A stretch of DNA of 64,000 nt from an uncultured Oligoflexia bacterium (lineage in GTDB: Bacteria > Bdellovibrionota > Bacteriovoracia > Bacteriovoracales > Bacteriovoracaceae). The notes below the pieces were generated by a model. That model was given only the letters and a program-made list of their open reading frames with translations. It did no database searches and was not told where the DNA came from. Position 1 is the first letter of the stretch. The number at the start of each line of letters is the position of its first letter. Positions 15,214 to 24,737 of the stretch are shown in pieces. The stretch covers positions 296,559 through 360,558 of the forward strand of contig CAJXPQ010000002.1 of NCBI GenBank assembly GCA_913058265.1. The letters run 5' to 3'. The position numbers and the translations under genes are program-made.

Positions 15214-16112
15214 TTGGTATTTTACTCATTGTTCTTGCCTGTGGACTGTGGGCGCTAGATACACTGATCCGTTACCCCTTATTACAAGGGGGAGTCGATG
15301 CATTCTCTATTGTTTTTTACGAGCATTTATTTCTTTCAATCATTTTTCTTGTTGTTTTCTTTAAGTCTCTTCCTAAGTTAGGACGGATGAAACTATCTCA
15401 TATATGGTACTTTTTTATCATTGGTGGAGTAGGTTCGGCCTCTGCGACTTTAGCTTTTACACATGCATTTAATTATTTAAACCCTTCTCTAGTTATTATC
15501 CTTCAAAAGTTTCAGCCTGTTGTCTCAATATCGCTGGCACACTTTGTTCTTAAAGAAAAAATTAAAAAAGAGTTCTTATTTTGGGCCTCTATTTGTCTCA
15601 TCGGTGCCGTAATTATAAGCTACGACGATATACTTAAGATTATAGAAACTAAAGGGGAGCTATCCCATCTTTTCTTTCATTCTGACTCTTTTCAAGGTTA
15701 TCTCTTGGTGGCTTATTCTGTTGTCGGCTGGGGGGCAGCTACCGTTTTCGGGAAGAAACTTTTAAAGCTTGGCTATCAAGACGAACAAGTCATGGGTGGA
15801 CGATTTATTATGGGGTTGATTATTCTCCTACCATTTGTGTTCATTAATCAGAACCTTTTTTCACATTCAGTCGAAGTATACGGTAAAGTCTCTTTGATGA
15901 TTTTTGTCTCTGGCTTACTAGCGATGTATCTTTTTTATCAAGGACTACGTAAAGTATCCGCTCGCTCAGGGTCTTTGGCGGAGTTATTCTTTCCTTTCAT
16001 GGCCGTTATTGTAAATTGGATTTTCTTAGATGCAGTTCTTACACCGGTGCAAATCGTTGGAGGATGCTTTCTATTACTTGGCTCTGTTACTATTCAATTA
16101 AAACATTATTAA
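15210..16112 (+). CDS. DMT/EamA family membrane transporter
   Basis: A 300-residue inner-membrane protein with ten predicted hydrophobic segments in two EamA repeats of about 140 residues each. The second repeat contains SARSGSLAELFFPFMAVIVNW, the usual conserved region of drug/metabolite transporters. The start is a TTG that overlaps the trmFO stop (TTGA); no later in-frame Met would keep the first membrane segment. The substrate cannot be read from the sequence; members export amino acids, nucleosides or drugs. It lies convergent to the DHH phosphoesterase gene, 9 bp apart. Confidence 0.88.
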   Translation: MIGILLIVLACGLWALDTLIRYPLLQGGVDAFSIVFYEHLFLSIIFLVVFFKSLPKLGRMKLSHIWYFFIIGGVGSASATLAFTHAFNYLNPSLVIILQKFQPVVSISLAHFVLKEKIKKEFLFWASICLIGAVIISYDDILKIIETKGELSHLFFHSDSFQGYLLVAYSVVGWGAATVFGKKLLKLGYQDEQVMGGRFIMGLIILLPFVFINQNLFSHSVEVYGKVSLMIFVSGLLAMYLFYQGLRKVSARSGSLAELFFPFMAVIVNWIFLDAVLTPVQIVGGCFLLLGSVTIQLKHY

Positions 16113-16121
16113 TTCTTTGAT

Positions 16122-17111
16122 CTAGGCGAGTAGTTCTTCAATTTTTTGGACAACGTCTGTAATGATATCTTCTCGTGAGTAATTTTCGGTCTTATTTATT
16201 AGTGTTGCGGCAGAGTGAGAATGGCCACCACCACCAAGGCTTATTGCAATTGTTCCAACGTCATATTCACCGCTAGAGCGAAAGCTAATCTTTACTTGGT
16301 TACCATCATCTCTGAACATACAAGCAACTTTAACATTATCAAGTATAAGTAGATGGTTGATAAAGCCATGAGTGTCTTCTATGTCGATATCAAAGTGCTT
16401 TAACTCTGCTTGTGATAATACCATCCATGCAACTTCTTCATTTGAATTTGAGTCAGCTGAGGAGAGAACTTTTCCTAACAGATGCATATGTTCTATTTTT
16501 TTTGTTCCATAGATTCCATTATAGGCCCGAGGTGGCTGAATTCCTGTTGCCATTAAGCGGGCAATCATTTCATGGGTCGCAGCAGTTACTGTAGGATATC
16601 TGAAACTACTAGTATCAATTAAGATCGCGGTGTAGAGTGGAAGCGCCATATACTCATCAAATTCAAGACCGATTCCAGTGATAAGTTCTCCAACAAGTTG
16701 TCCCGTAGCGGAAGCTTTAGTATCTATACAATGATCATCCTGTGTTTCTTGGGCACATGGGTGATGGTCAATAAAAAGTATGTCACAATTAAATTGTTCA
16801 TAATAAGCTTTGAACTTCTTACCAGTTCGCTCAATAGTATTTGTATCCACTACGATAACGAGATCTGGTTTACCTGAGAATTCTGTGTGAAGAGTATCAA
16901 CACTAAAAACAGTATTCATAGGATCGAGGTACTTATATCTTTCTAGAAGATCCTCATCGTTAGAACAAAAAGAATTTTTTCCCAGCTTTCTTAGCGCCAA
17001 GCAAAGACTAATTTGTGATCCAATGCCATCGGCATCAGGGAATGAGTGAGTCGAAATAATAATATTAGAAGCTTTCTCGACTGCGAGTACAAATTTATCA
17101 ATAATTTCCAT
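16122..17111 (-). CDS. DHH/DHHA1 phosphoesterase, NrnA-like (oligoribonuclease / pAp phosphatase)
   Basis: The catalytic DHH domain has motif I STHSFPDADGIGSQ, motif II VVDTNTIERTG and motif III DHHPC. The C-terminal DHHA1 domain carries the glycine-rich GGGGHSHSAA. NrnA proteins degrade 2-5 nt RNAs and dephosphorylate pAp. The open frame continues upstream to 17297, but that reaches across the divergent ABC gene; the ATG at 17111 gives 329 residues, the usual NrnA length. A TATAAT on the minus strand at 17148-17153, 37 bp upstream, would fit a promoter for that start, although no strong ribosome site is visible. The true start is therefore likely but not certain. Confidence 0.87.
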   Translation of the reverse strand: MEIIDKFVLAVEKASNIIISTHSFPDADGIGSQISLCLALRKLGKNSFCSNDEDLLERYKYLDPMNTVFSVDTLHTEFSGKPDLVIVVDTNTIERTGKKFKAYYEQFNCDILFIDHHPCAQETQDDHCIDTKASATGQLVGELITGIGLEFDEYMALPLYTAILIDTSSFRYPTVTAATHEMIARLMATGIQPPRAYNGIYGTKKIEHMHLLGKVLSSADSNSNEEVAWMVLSQAELKHFDIDIEDTHGFINHLLILDNVKVACMFRDDGNQVKISFRSSGEYDVGTIAISLGGGGHSHSAATLINKTENYSREDIITDVVQKIEELLA

Positions 17112-17201
17112 AAGATAACTATCGGGTATATAGTCATAAAACTCAACATTATATTTGAAGATTTCACATCTGGTGTAAAGCTTAGTACCCTGTAAGTACT
17201 T

Positions 17202-18140
17202 ATGAATGCAATAGAAGTTGAACATATCAGTAAAGTTTATGGATCTCGTAGGGTACTTGATGACATTAGTTTTATTGTCAAGCAAGAGAGTATCCATGGT
17301 TTCTTGGGCCCTAATGGCGCAGGAAAAACGACCACCATGAGAATTATTACAGAATTAGCAAAATCTAGTTCAGGAACTGTAGATATTTTCTCCAATGGAC
17401 AGAAAATTCATAAAACGAAGCTCTATCAGCATATTGGCTTCTTACTAGAAGAACCGCCTCTTTATAAAGATATGACTGTACTTGAATACATCCGTTTTGT
17501 TGCAAAGCTAAGAAAGATCCCCCAAGCAGACATTCAAAATTGTATTGATTACGCTATTGATGCTCTTGACCTAAGTGCAGTTGTAAATAGGTCAATTGAA
17601 AACTTATCTAAAGGCTATAAGCAGAGAGTTGGAATTGCCCAAGCCATAGTTCATAGACCTAAGATTCTTATCCTTGATGAGCCAACTGTAGGGCTTGATC
17701 CTCACTCAGTGAAAGAGATGAGAAACTTGATTTTAAATTTAAAGAAAGAACATACGATTTTAATCTCTAGTCACTTATTGCATGAAATGAGCTTAATTTG
17801 TGATGATATTACAATTATATCAAGCGGAACGATCCTAAAAACAGGAAGTATGGCGAGCCTTAAAAAAGACTTAGCGAATAAACAGGAAATACATCTAGTC
17901 TTTAAAAAGGTAAATGAGACATTTTATACTGAGTTAAAGCAGCTAGAGCTATTTGATAGTATAAACATCTCTGATTGTGATGAGGGTGTCTTGGTTGTTC
18001 TTAAGCCTAAAGACACTGGTGACTATAGAAATCTTTTGATAAAGAAGTCCGTTGAGCTCGATGTTGAACTTCTTGAAATCTCCAAAAAAGAATTTAGTTT
18101 AGAAGATTTATTTTTAGAGGTAACAGAAAGCCATGATTAG
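17202..18140 (+). CDS. ABC transporter ATP-binding protein, GldA type
   Basis: A 312-residue ATPase with Walker A GPNGAGKT (36-43), signature LSKGYKQRVGIAQ, Walker B ILILDEP followed by TVGLDP, and the switch histidine in LISSHLLHEM. A 90-residue C-terminal extension is typical of ABC-2 exporters. Next come a permease (8-bp overlap), a GldG-like protein and a DUF4340 protein, all coupled by overlaps. This is the GldA-GldF-GldG arrangement first linked to gliding in Flavobacterium, but also found in non-gliding bacteria. The substrate of such exporters is unknown. Confidence 0.93.
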   Translation: MNAIEVEHISKVYGSRRVLDDISFIVKQESIHGFLGPNGAGKTTTMRIITELAKSSSGTVDIFSNGQKIHKTKLYQHIGFLLEEPPLYKDMTVLEYIRFVAKLRKIPQADIQNCIDYAIDALDLSAVVNRSIENLSKGYKQRVGIAQAIVHRPKILILDEPTVGLDPHSVKEMRNLILNLKKEHTILISSHLLHEMSLICDDITIISSGTILKTGSMASLKKDLANKQEIHLVFKKVNETFYTELKQLELFDSINISDCDEGVLVVLKPKDTGDYRNLLIKKSVELDVELLEISKKEFSLEDLFLEVTESHD

Positions 18141-18888
18141 TACGATATATCTTAAAGAGATAAGATCTTTTTTCAGAAGTCCCATGGCCTATATTATTGC
18201 AGGCTTATTTGCTTTAATTATGGGGTGGATGTTCTTCAATCAATTAGTCTACTTTGCTGATAATGTTCAAAAACTTCCCCTTAATATGAGGCATGAGTAC
18301 GATTTCGCGAATCAAGTCATTGTGAAGTTATTTGGTAGTATTAACTTTATCTTACTATTTATGACCCCCATCCTTGCGATGAAGTCATTCTCAGAAGAGC
18401 TTAGAGATGGAACTATTGAGCTTTATTATAGCTCACCAGTATCAGACCTTGAAGTTATCTTTGGAAAATACTTTGCATTAATCACAAAAGGCGCCTTTTT
18501 GATAAGTACGACTTTTATTCTTCCTATTTTTCTAGGGAAGGTGAATGTTAGTGATTACTCATTTGTTATTTCTGGGTATTTAGGTTTGTGGCTCAATTTT
18601 TGTTGTTTCGCAGCTCTGTCTATGTTTGCTTCATCCCTTACAAAAAATCAAGTTCTGGCGGCAATCATTGCATTTGTGTTAGTTCTGTTTTCTTGGATGT
18701 TCGCTATGTTTAGTCAGATGTCTGATAATTACTTACTTTCTGAAATATATAGATACCTTTCAGTTAATCACCATTTTGAAAATTTAGCGAAGGGTAAGCT
18801 TATCTTATCTGATTTTATTTTTTATATAAGTTTTATATCTTTTATACTTGTGGCCTTGAGAGTCCGGATGAAGGCGAGAAGATGGTAG
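18133..18888 (+). CDS. ABC-2 type permease, GldF-like
   Basis: A 251-residue inner-membrane protein with six hydrophobic segments. The first is at about 15-35 (AYIIAGLFALIMGWMFF), and the soluble stretch between segments 1 and 2 is short. The conserved signature MKSFSEELRDGTIELYYSSPVSD, between membrane segments 2 and 3, is characteristic of ABC-2/GldF permeases: it forms the coupling helix that meets the ATPase. The gene overlaps the ATPase gene by 8 bp and the next gene by 7 bp. It should form the transmembrane pore with the GldG-like protein. Confidence 0.9.
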   Translation: MISTIYLKEIRSFFRSPMAYIIAGLFALIMGWMFFNQLVYFADNVQKLPLNMRHEYDFANQVIVKLFGSINFILLFMTPILAMKSFSEELRDGTIELYYSSPVSDLEVIFGKYFALITKGAFLISTTFILPIFLGKVNVSDYSFVISGYLGLWLNFCCFAALSMFASSLTKNQVLAAIIAFVLVLFSWMFAMFSQMSDNYLLSEIYRYLSVNHHFENLAKGKLILSDFIFYISFISFILVALRVRMKARRW

Positions 18889-20396
18889 GCTATCTAAAGT
18901 ACTTTTTGATCTTCCTTATGAGCGGCTGCTACTTAGCTGCGATTGCTCTTGCTGTCGTTGCTCCAGAATACCCTGTTATTATTTATTCATTATTGGCCAG
19001 TGCTTTAATCTTAACGCTTGGTTTTGGATTAAAATATAGAGTACTTATTATTCAGTTTTTTCGGACAAACCTCTTTCGCCAAATGGTGTCAGAGTTTACA
19101 GGATTATTTTTAATCTTCTGCATACTTGGTGTGATTAATTACTTAGTTTTTAAGAATGACTTTGTTAAAGATATTACCTCACATAAAATACATACTCTCT
19201 CAAATCAATCAATAAAGGCGATGAAATCATTTGAAGATAAAAAAGTGTCTTTTAAAATTTTTGCCAAAAGAGAAGAGTGGGGAAGGTTCACCTCTCTGTT
19301 AGAGTTGTATCGTAACGCTCACCATTCATTAGATATTGAAGCAATCGATATTCAGCAAGACCCTGCACTTGTGGCCATTTATGGCGTAAAGGAAAGTGGA
19401 ACATTAGTTATAGAAGTTGATGGTGATAGATTTAAGACTATTGCTAAAAATGAGCTAGCAATAACGAACTTACTGCTAAAAATATCAAATCCTAATAAAT
19501 TAAAACTCTACCAAGTTGTAGGACATAATGAACTTTCACTTTCGGATAAGAATGTAATCGGAGGCAATTTTTTAAAGGAAAAAATAGAGTCTTCATCTTT
19601 TGAAATTCAACCATTAGAATTAACTTCGCCAATACCCTCTGATGCAAATGCAATCTTAATATTAAATCCACAGATAGATTACTTAGAAGAAGAAATAAAG
19701 AAACTTAAGAAGTATATCTCTAATGGTGGCGCACTTTTTATTACACTTTCGCCACAGTTTAATGGAAATATGCTAATCAAATTTTCTGACTTCTTAACTC
19801 ATCTTGGGGTTCGGTTAGTTAATGGAATTGTTCTTGATAGATTAGCGACTCAGCAGGGGTCTCAGCCTTCAATTCCAGTTATTACAAATTATGGCGTGCA
19901 TAAGATTCTTGAAAATTTTGAAGGAAGAACTCTTTTTCCTCTAACGACTTTTTTCGAAGTCTTAGTTGAAGCTCCATATAAGCTATCTCCTTTAGTAGGT
20001 ACTGCACCTTTTCCCGCTAGTTGGGGAGAGGTTGACTTTGAACAAGTCAAATCTGGTCGTTCCAATTACGATGAAGGGTTTGATTATAAGGGACCATTAA
20101 GTATTTTCCTTGCGGGAGAATACGAAGACTCTCGAATAATTATTTCAGGCTCTACCGCTTTTGTTTCTAATCAGTTTCAGGGACAAAGTAATAACTTTAA
20201 CTTGTTTTTAAATGCACTCTCGTGGGTGGTTAAGGAAGAAGCCTTGGTGAGTTTAGATCGCCCTCAACTAAAAGGAAATATTATCTATATTTCTGATATT
20301 CATGTCTCCCTTATTTTTTATTTTGCTATTTTAATCTTTCCATTCCTTTTCTTTATTATGGCGATATTTTCCTACCGAAAGAGGTTAAGTCGATAA
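18882..20396 (+). CDS. GldG-like ABC transporter accessory/permease protein
   Basis: 504 residues. The N-terminus has three hydrophobic segments (about 5-25, 30-48 and 66-92) and the C-terminus has one more (about 472-496). Between them is a large periplasmic domain of the ABC_transp_aux/GldG type, with a glutamine-amidotransferase-like fold suggested by LYQVVGHNELSLSD, AILILNPQIDYLEEE and KYISNGGALFITLSPQ. In GldG proteins this domain is thought to be substrate-binding or structural, not enzymatic. It overlaps the permease gene by 7 bp, and its stop overlaps the ATG of the DUF4340 gene. Confidence 0.88.
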   Translation: MVGYLKYFLIFLMSGCYLAAIALAVVAPEYPVIIYSLLASALILTLGFGLKYRVLIIQFFRTNLFRQMVSEFTGLFLIFCILGVINYLVFKNDFVKDITSHKIHTLSNQSIKAMKSFEDKKVSFKIFAKREEWGRFTSLLELYRNAHHSLDIEAIDIQQDPALVAIYGVKESGTLVIEVDGDRFKTIAKNELAITNLLLKISNPNKLKLYQVVGHNELSLSDKNVIGGNFLKEKIESSSFEIQPLELTSPIPSDANAILILNPQIDYLEEEIKKLKKYISNGGALFITLSPQFNGNMLIKFSDFLTHLGVRLVNGIVLDRLATQQGSQPSIPVITNYGVHKILENFEGRTLFPLTTFFEVLVEAPYKLSPLVGTAPFPASWGEVDFEQVKSGRSNYDEGFDYKGPLSIFLAGEYEDSRIIISGSTAFVSNQFQGQSNNFNLFLNALSWVVKEEALVSLDRPQLKGNIIYISDIHVSLIFYFAILIFPFLFFIMAIFSYRKRLSR

Positions 20397-21745
20397 TGAA
20401 GAGGAACCTCCTTTACTTCCTTATCCTACTTATTCTCTTGAGTGTAACTTATTACTCTGAAGAAATTTATAAACCTAAGGGAGAATTAGATCGAAAACAA
20501 GCGACGCGACTTTTCTCAAATCCTGAAACTATAGCAAAAATAAGCCTAGGTAAAACAGAAATCGTAAAAGATATGCTTAGCTGGACCGTGCGACCAATTT
20601 TTCTTGAAAGAGATGAGGATGAGCTAAAGGATTTTTTGAATATTATAGAACATATTTCTGTTGTCTCATCTTTTGAAAAAAAAGATATATCTGCCTACCA
20701 TAGAAGAATGAATCTCAAGTTTACAGTTAAGGAAGACAACATAGATAGAACCTTTTTCTTAGGAGATATTTCTGAGTCAACAGGTGCTTTTTATATTAGT
20801 GAAACTATAAACAACAAAAAAATTGTTCATATTTGTTATGATGAAAGTTTAATGCAAGACATTCATAAGAATCAATTAGACCTAGATTTCAAGAAGTATG
20901 TTCGCTTACAAGAATTTATTGAACTCAAGAATCTTAAACTACAAAATAAAAGTCTTTCACAGTTCTTTAATCTAGATGATATTGGGACTATTCACATTGA
21001 TAACAAGCGAAATAAAAACTTCACTTTAAATCTAACTGGAAATGTGACAACTCCCTTACCTCCAAAGGGGATCATGCCTTATGAGCTCTCTTCTGCATTC
21101 CTAACGTATCTAGAGAATGTCTCTATAACGGAAGTTTATCCTAGTGGGCAATATTTACTGGATAATCCTACTGCAGAGATAAATTTTAAAGTGAAAGGTA
21201 ATCAAGTTACCTTGAAACTCTATGCGAGTTTAAATGGAGAGTTCGGCCGATATCTAAAATTTTCGAATAAAGACTTTATTCTAAAAGTGAATTTAAAGTC
21301 TCCGAATGTTTTTTTCAGTAATATGCAGGACTATTGGGATAAAAGGCACTTGATATCAAAAGAAAAAGTGAAATCGGATCAAAGACTTAAGTTTAGTCTA
21401 TCGCGTAATTCAAAGAGGTATGAATTCTATGTTGATGACTTTGATAAGTTTATTGTTGAATTTGATAAGACAAAAGTGCTAGGTGTTAGTCAGACTCATT
21501 TTAATATGCTGTTTAATTTACTTTTTAATTTAGTCGATTATAAAAGTGCTAAATATATTGTTCCAGCACAAAAAGAAAGCTTAGAAGGGATCATGATAGA
21601 ACTACTTGGTGAGAGCTATCAGGTTCATTTTGATCAAGGTCTGTTGAGGGTCTTTGAGAGAAGCTCCCAAGTCGCTTACTATTATGACTATAATACTCAA
21701 CTTATTGATGATGGTTTTTTTTCTAATATCTTTACAGTGAAATAG
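20396..21745 (+). CDS. DUF4340 domain protein of a Gld-type ABC operon
   Basis: 449 residues with one N-terminal membrane anchor (LLYFLILLILLSVTYYSEE, about 4-22) and a large periplasmic beta-rich domain. Sequence such as ISLGKTEIVKDMLSWTVRPIF and FFLGDISESTGAFYIS matches the general form of DUF4340 proteins, which nearly always follow GldG-like genes. No catalytic motif is visible. It probably acts with the exporter at the periplasmic face. Translation is coupled to the preceding gene (overlap of one base at the stop/start), and the next membrane-protein gene begins 20 bp later. Confidence 0.8.
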   Translation: MKRNLLYFLILLILLSVTYYSEEIYKPKGELDRKQATRLFSNPETIAKISLGKTEIVKDMLSWTVRPIFLERDEDELKDFLNIIEHISVVSSFEKKDISAYHRRMNLKFTVKEDNIDRTFFLGDISESTGAFYISETINNKKIVHICYDESLMQDIHKNQLDLDFKKYVRLQEFIELKNLKLQNKSLSQFFNLDDIGTIHIDNKRNKNFTLNLTGNVTTPLPPKGIMPYELSSAFLTYLENVSITEVYPSGQYLLDNPTAEINFKVKGNQVTLKLYASLNGEFGRYLKFSNKDFILKVNLKSPNVFFSNMQDYWDKRHLISKEKVKSDQRLKFSLSRNSKRYEFYVDDFDKFIVEFDKTKVLGVSQTHFNMLFNLLFNLVDYKSAKYIVPAQKESLEGIMIELLGESYQVHFDQGLLRVFERSSQVAYYYDYNTQLIDDGFFSNIFTVK

Positions 21746-21765
21746 AATTCCTCCATTATATAGAC

Positions 21766-22407
21766 ATGAATACAATTGCAATTTTTCACTCATATTTTCA
21801 TTATCTCATTCACCCTTTTAAGACACATGAATCATTTATGTACCCAGACTTAGGTGACGGATATAAACCAATGCGACTTAATCCTTATGAGTCATTAACT
21901 GCTTCTTGGTTTTTTGTTATTATTAACGCAATATTTAGAATGATCACTTTGAACTTCATGATTGTCTTTCTTTTAGATCTTTTAAACGACTCATCTGTGG
22001 ACTATGCTAGTTTTATAAATCTGACTGAGTTTCCGAGTCTTTATTTCATCGTCTTATCTTCAATACTAGATATAATTTTCTTTCCTTTATTTGGCTTTTT
22101 CGTCATTCAATTCTGGGAAGCAACGATCAAAATATATGGAAATTTACTTGGAGTAAGTGGTGATCTTGCTGAGAAAGCATCTGATATCATTGCTGTAAGT
22201 TATAGCTCACACCTTTTTAAAATCGTGCCTGTTTTTGGTTCTCCACTTCAAAGTCTTTCCGGGATGATTTTAATGTATGCTGGTTTGAGAAAACAGCTGA
22301 ACGCTTCACCTGTTTTGAGTGTCTGTATTATTCTGACTCCGGTTCTAATACTTATGTTATTAGCGAGTTTCTTAGTTATTATGTCATTATTTATTATGCA
22401 ATTTTAA
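21766..22407 (+). CDS. multi-pass membrane protein, possibly Yip1-like
   Basis: A 213-residue protein with about five hydrophobic segments: 47-70, 88-113, 130-145 (weaker), 165-180 and 187-211. The arrangement and the loop PLFGFFVIQFWEATIKIYGN resemble bacterial Yip1-domain proteins, but the match is loose. It follows the DUF4340 gene by 20 bp without a strong ribosome site, so it may be the last gene of the Gld-type operon. It runs into the convergent globin gene, sharing 4 bp. No specific function can be assigned. Confidence 0.7.
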   Translation: MNTIAIFHSYFHYLIHPFKTHESFMYPDLGDGYKPMRLNPYESLTASWFFVIINAIFRMITLNFMIVFLLDLLNDSSVDYASFINLTEFPSLYFIVLSSILDIIFFPLFGFFVIQFWEATIKIYGNLLGVSGDLAEKASDIIAVSYSSHLFKIVPVFGSPLQSLSGMILMYAGLRKQLNASPVLSVCIILTPVLILMLLASFLVIMSLFIMQF

Positions 22408-22847
22408 TGTTTATTTTGTATCCGCATAGCGAGAGCATTGAATGAATTAAGCATAAGCTTGTGGTGACTTCTTCTTAGTTTTGGATTGTGCATTTTTAGA
22501 GCAATAGTCATACAGTGAATCCATTGATCTCGTTCAATATTTGATATTTCTACTTTTAGGTGTCTTGCTGCCATTCTTGGGTGCCCATAGGCTTCAACAA
22601 ATAAATTGGGCCCACCAAACCATCCAGAAAGAAACATATAGAGTTTACTTTTAACTTCTTCAGGGATTCTATTATTGATGAGTTCGTGAACATGTAAACA
22701 TTCTTTCGCCTTTGGATCGTTCTCCATCACTTCGTAGAAATTCTTAACAAGAAGACGTACACCTATATCTTCACCAACCATTTTATACATAGTGACTGGT
22801 ACGGAAAATTGAAACTTTGCTCTAAGATGTCTAAATAAAGGATGCAT
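22404..22847 (-). CDS. group II truncated hemoglobin
   Basis: 147 residues forming a 2-on-2 globin. The diagnostic stretch FLSGWFGGPNLFVEAYGHPRMAARH carries the G-G-P loop, the YGHP and the proximal histidine (RH), and RDQWIHCM supplies the invariant TrpG8 of group II (trHbO). An N-terminal extension of about 17 residues precedes the globin fold. Group II globins bind O2 tightly and are linked to oxygen or peroxide/NO handling. It is a single leftward gene, 41 bp downstream of the S41 peptidase, which it may follow in an operon. Confidence 0.93.
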   Translation of the reverse strand: MHPLFRHLRAKFQFSVPVTMYKMVGEDIGVRLLVKNFYEVMENDPKAKECLHVHELINNRIPEEVKSKLYMFLSGWFGGPNLFVEAYGHPRMAARHLKVEISNIERDQWIHCMTIALKMHNPKLRRSHHKLMLNSFNALAMRIQNKH

Positions 22848-22888
22848 GGGAGAAGAATACTCCCATGCAAAATATTAATCAAGTACTT

Positions 22889-24481
22889 TTACTTTATTAG
22901 TTTTGAAAGTTCGTTAAGGTAGAACTTTTGGTAACCTCTATATTCATATGTAAAATCGTCTCTAGTCGGACGATAGTTAATATCTGGTGAAGCACCATTA
23001 TTCTCAATGGCAACAGCATTTGGGTGGTAGAATAAAGACTTTGTCATTCTTACACTAATCTGTGAACTCGATAGCGGTGGTAGCTTAATTACATGTCCAC
23101 CAGCACCCATGGTTTGAGTCCCTAGAAGTTTTGCTCTTCCAATTCCTTGCATCATAGCTGGGAATGCATCTCCGCCAGAGCCACTGTTCTCATCAATTAG
23201 TACGATGATAGGCTTGGTGTAATTTGTTTGGTTCGGTTGCATAAGTTTTTTACCACTTAAAGAAGTTTTAACAGTAAGAAAATCAGTTGTATTCATCCAA
23301 GTATTCTTAACTAACTCAATAACTTTTTGAGACTCAACATAATCAAGTGTGTATTTATAGGCTTCTGATGACCACGATTTAAAGTCAATATAGCTTTGCT
23401 TATTCGCAAGCAGCTCGAACTGTACGGGTGCATAATCTTCTGTTGCAAATAAAGAAAGTATTTTGTGTAGGTAAGAAACTGATCCACCACAATTGTGATC
23501 TTGATCAATAATAAGTCCAACAGTGTTGGCTTCGAGAATACTTACAGCGTATTCATACTGTGAAAAACGAAGTTCATAAGCATTTAATTGCGGGTTCGTT
23601 TCTTTTGGAGAATAGTGAGGAAGTCTTAAGTAACCAATGTTTCCTTTCTCAGTTGGGTGGTAGTATGCAACAAATGGCTTTTCCATAATGATTGTAGCAT
23701 CTTCAGGAATTTTAGTTCTTGTCGATCCTGAACATCTAAATGAGTTCTCAAATGATTCATCTCTTATAATCGAAATTTCATCAAAGTTTGTTTTTGTTAA
23801 AAGTGGGAAACGATTTTTATTCGCAGTAGGAACAAATTCATCAAGAGGTGTTCCTGATAGGTTCCACTCTAACTCTACTGTTTCAGTAAAGTCTGAAGTC
23901 CCTTTTCTAATTGTCACTTTCGTTTTTCCGTCAATAACAGGAACCAATGATCCAAATCTTGTTGAAACAAGTGTTCCCGCTTTCCTGAGAGAGGTAAGAG
24001 GTGTTCCTTGTCCCATGTTTGGTAGCAATTGATTCATGACTTTTAAAACAGGTACTCCGTCTAGTGATATAACTTCGTCACCTTTTTCAAAAGCAAAGTC
24101 CTCTTTTGAAAGAATTTTTCTATCGATACTTTCAATTAAAACCTTATTATCAACATAATCTGTTTTAAAGCCTAGAGTTCCTCTGTGATCTGTAGGAAGT
24201 CTCGCTCCAAAATGTGAATCATTAAACTCAGCAACGAATCTAACAATCAAATAGTAAAACTCAGAGTTATTTTTAGTTTCAGTGGCCAGCTTTGTGTACT
24301 TAGTAATCAATTTTTCTATATCGATTCCGTAATTATTCTTTTTGTACTCTAAAGGTCCGTAACCACCTTTAATCATCGCTGTTAATTCATTAAAGTCGTT
24401 TAGTTTTTGCTCTGTTGTTAAGTCTCTTGCAAAGATACTTAAGCTTAGAGAAAAACTTAGTAATAGTGCTATTAAACGCAT
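22889..24481 (-). CDS. secreted S41 family (tail-specific) serine peptidase with PDZ domain
   Basis: The start is ATG 24479-24481, with GGAGAG just upstream; a longer reading frame lacks this. The 530-residue protein opens with a signal peptide (MRLIALLLSFSLSLSIFA). A PDZ-like region (DEVISLDGVPVLKVMNQLL) precedes the peptidase core, in which GNIGYLRLPHYSPKE and DENSGSGGDAFPAMMQGIGR form the substrate cleft and the nucleophile Ser in SGSGGDAF. S41 enzymes degrade or process periplasmic and envelope proteins. The usual catalytic Lys is probably in GRAKLLGTQT. In a predator it could be a digestive or a house-keeping protease; the sequence does not tell. Confidence 0.9.
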   Translation of the reverse strand: MRLIALLLSFSLSLSIFARDLTTEQKLNDFNELTAMIKGGYGPLEYKKNNYGIDIEKLITKYTKLATETKNNSEFYYLIVRFVAEFNDSHFGARLPTDHRGTLGFKTDYVDNKVLIESIDRKILSKEDFAFEKGDEVISLDGVPVLKVMNQLLPNMGQGTPLTSLRKAGTLVSTRFGSLVPVIDGKTKVTIRKGTSDFTETVELEWNLSGTPLDEFVPTANKNRFPLLTKTNFDEISIIRDESFENSFRCSGSTRTKIPEDATIIMEKPFVAYYHPTEKGNIGYLRLPHYSPKETNPQLNAYELRFSQYEYAVSILEANTVGLIIDQDHNCGGSVSYLHKILSLFATEDYAPVQFELLANKQSYIDFKSWSSEAYKYTLDYVESQKVIELVKNTWMNTTDFLTVKTSLSGKKLMQPNQTNYTKPIIVLIDENSGSGGDAFPAMMQGIGRAKLLGTQTMGAGGHVIKLPPLSSSQISVRMTKSLFYHPNAVAIENNGASPDINYRPTRDDFTYEYRGYQKFYLNELSKLIK

Positions 24482-24660
24482 GTGCTCTCCTTCATTGTAT
24501 GTGTGCCGGATTAGTATCAAAACAAATATGGTTTGTCTTCTTGACGAGAGCGATGCACTAAAAATTATAGAATAAATAAGTAGTATTTAAGTTTTGAGAA
24601 ACAGATTTCAAGTGCTTAGTTAAAAAGGTGTAAATACTGGCCAATTAAATCTTACAGTGA

Positions 24661-24689
24661 TTGTCAGGTTTAGATTTTTTTGGAATTAT
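24661..24689 (+). promoter_or_regulatory. likely promoter for tdk
   Basis: TTGTCA (24661-24666), 17-bp spacer, then AATTAT (24684-24689, 4 of 6). It ends 49 bp before the tdk start. The rest of the 256-bp gap between the divergent S41 and tdk genes shows nothing else. Confidence 0.45.
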
Positions 24690-24737
24690 GAATTTCAACA
24701 CGCAGGCATTAAGAATTAGAAGTTAGAGGGGAAATCT

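Noticed and set aside
17112..17297. N-terminal extension of the DHH phosphoesterase
   Set aside because: It would overlap the start of the divergent ABC gene and adds no family sequence; ATG 17111 gives the usual length.
23688..24032. A 114-codon frame antisense to the S41 peptidase
   Set aside because: Shadow of the real gene; no start signals and no family.
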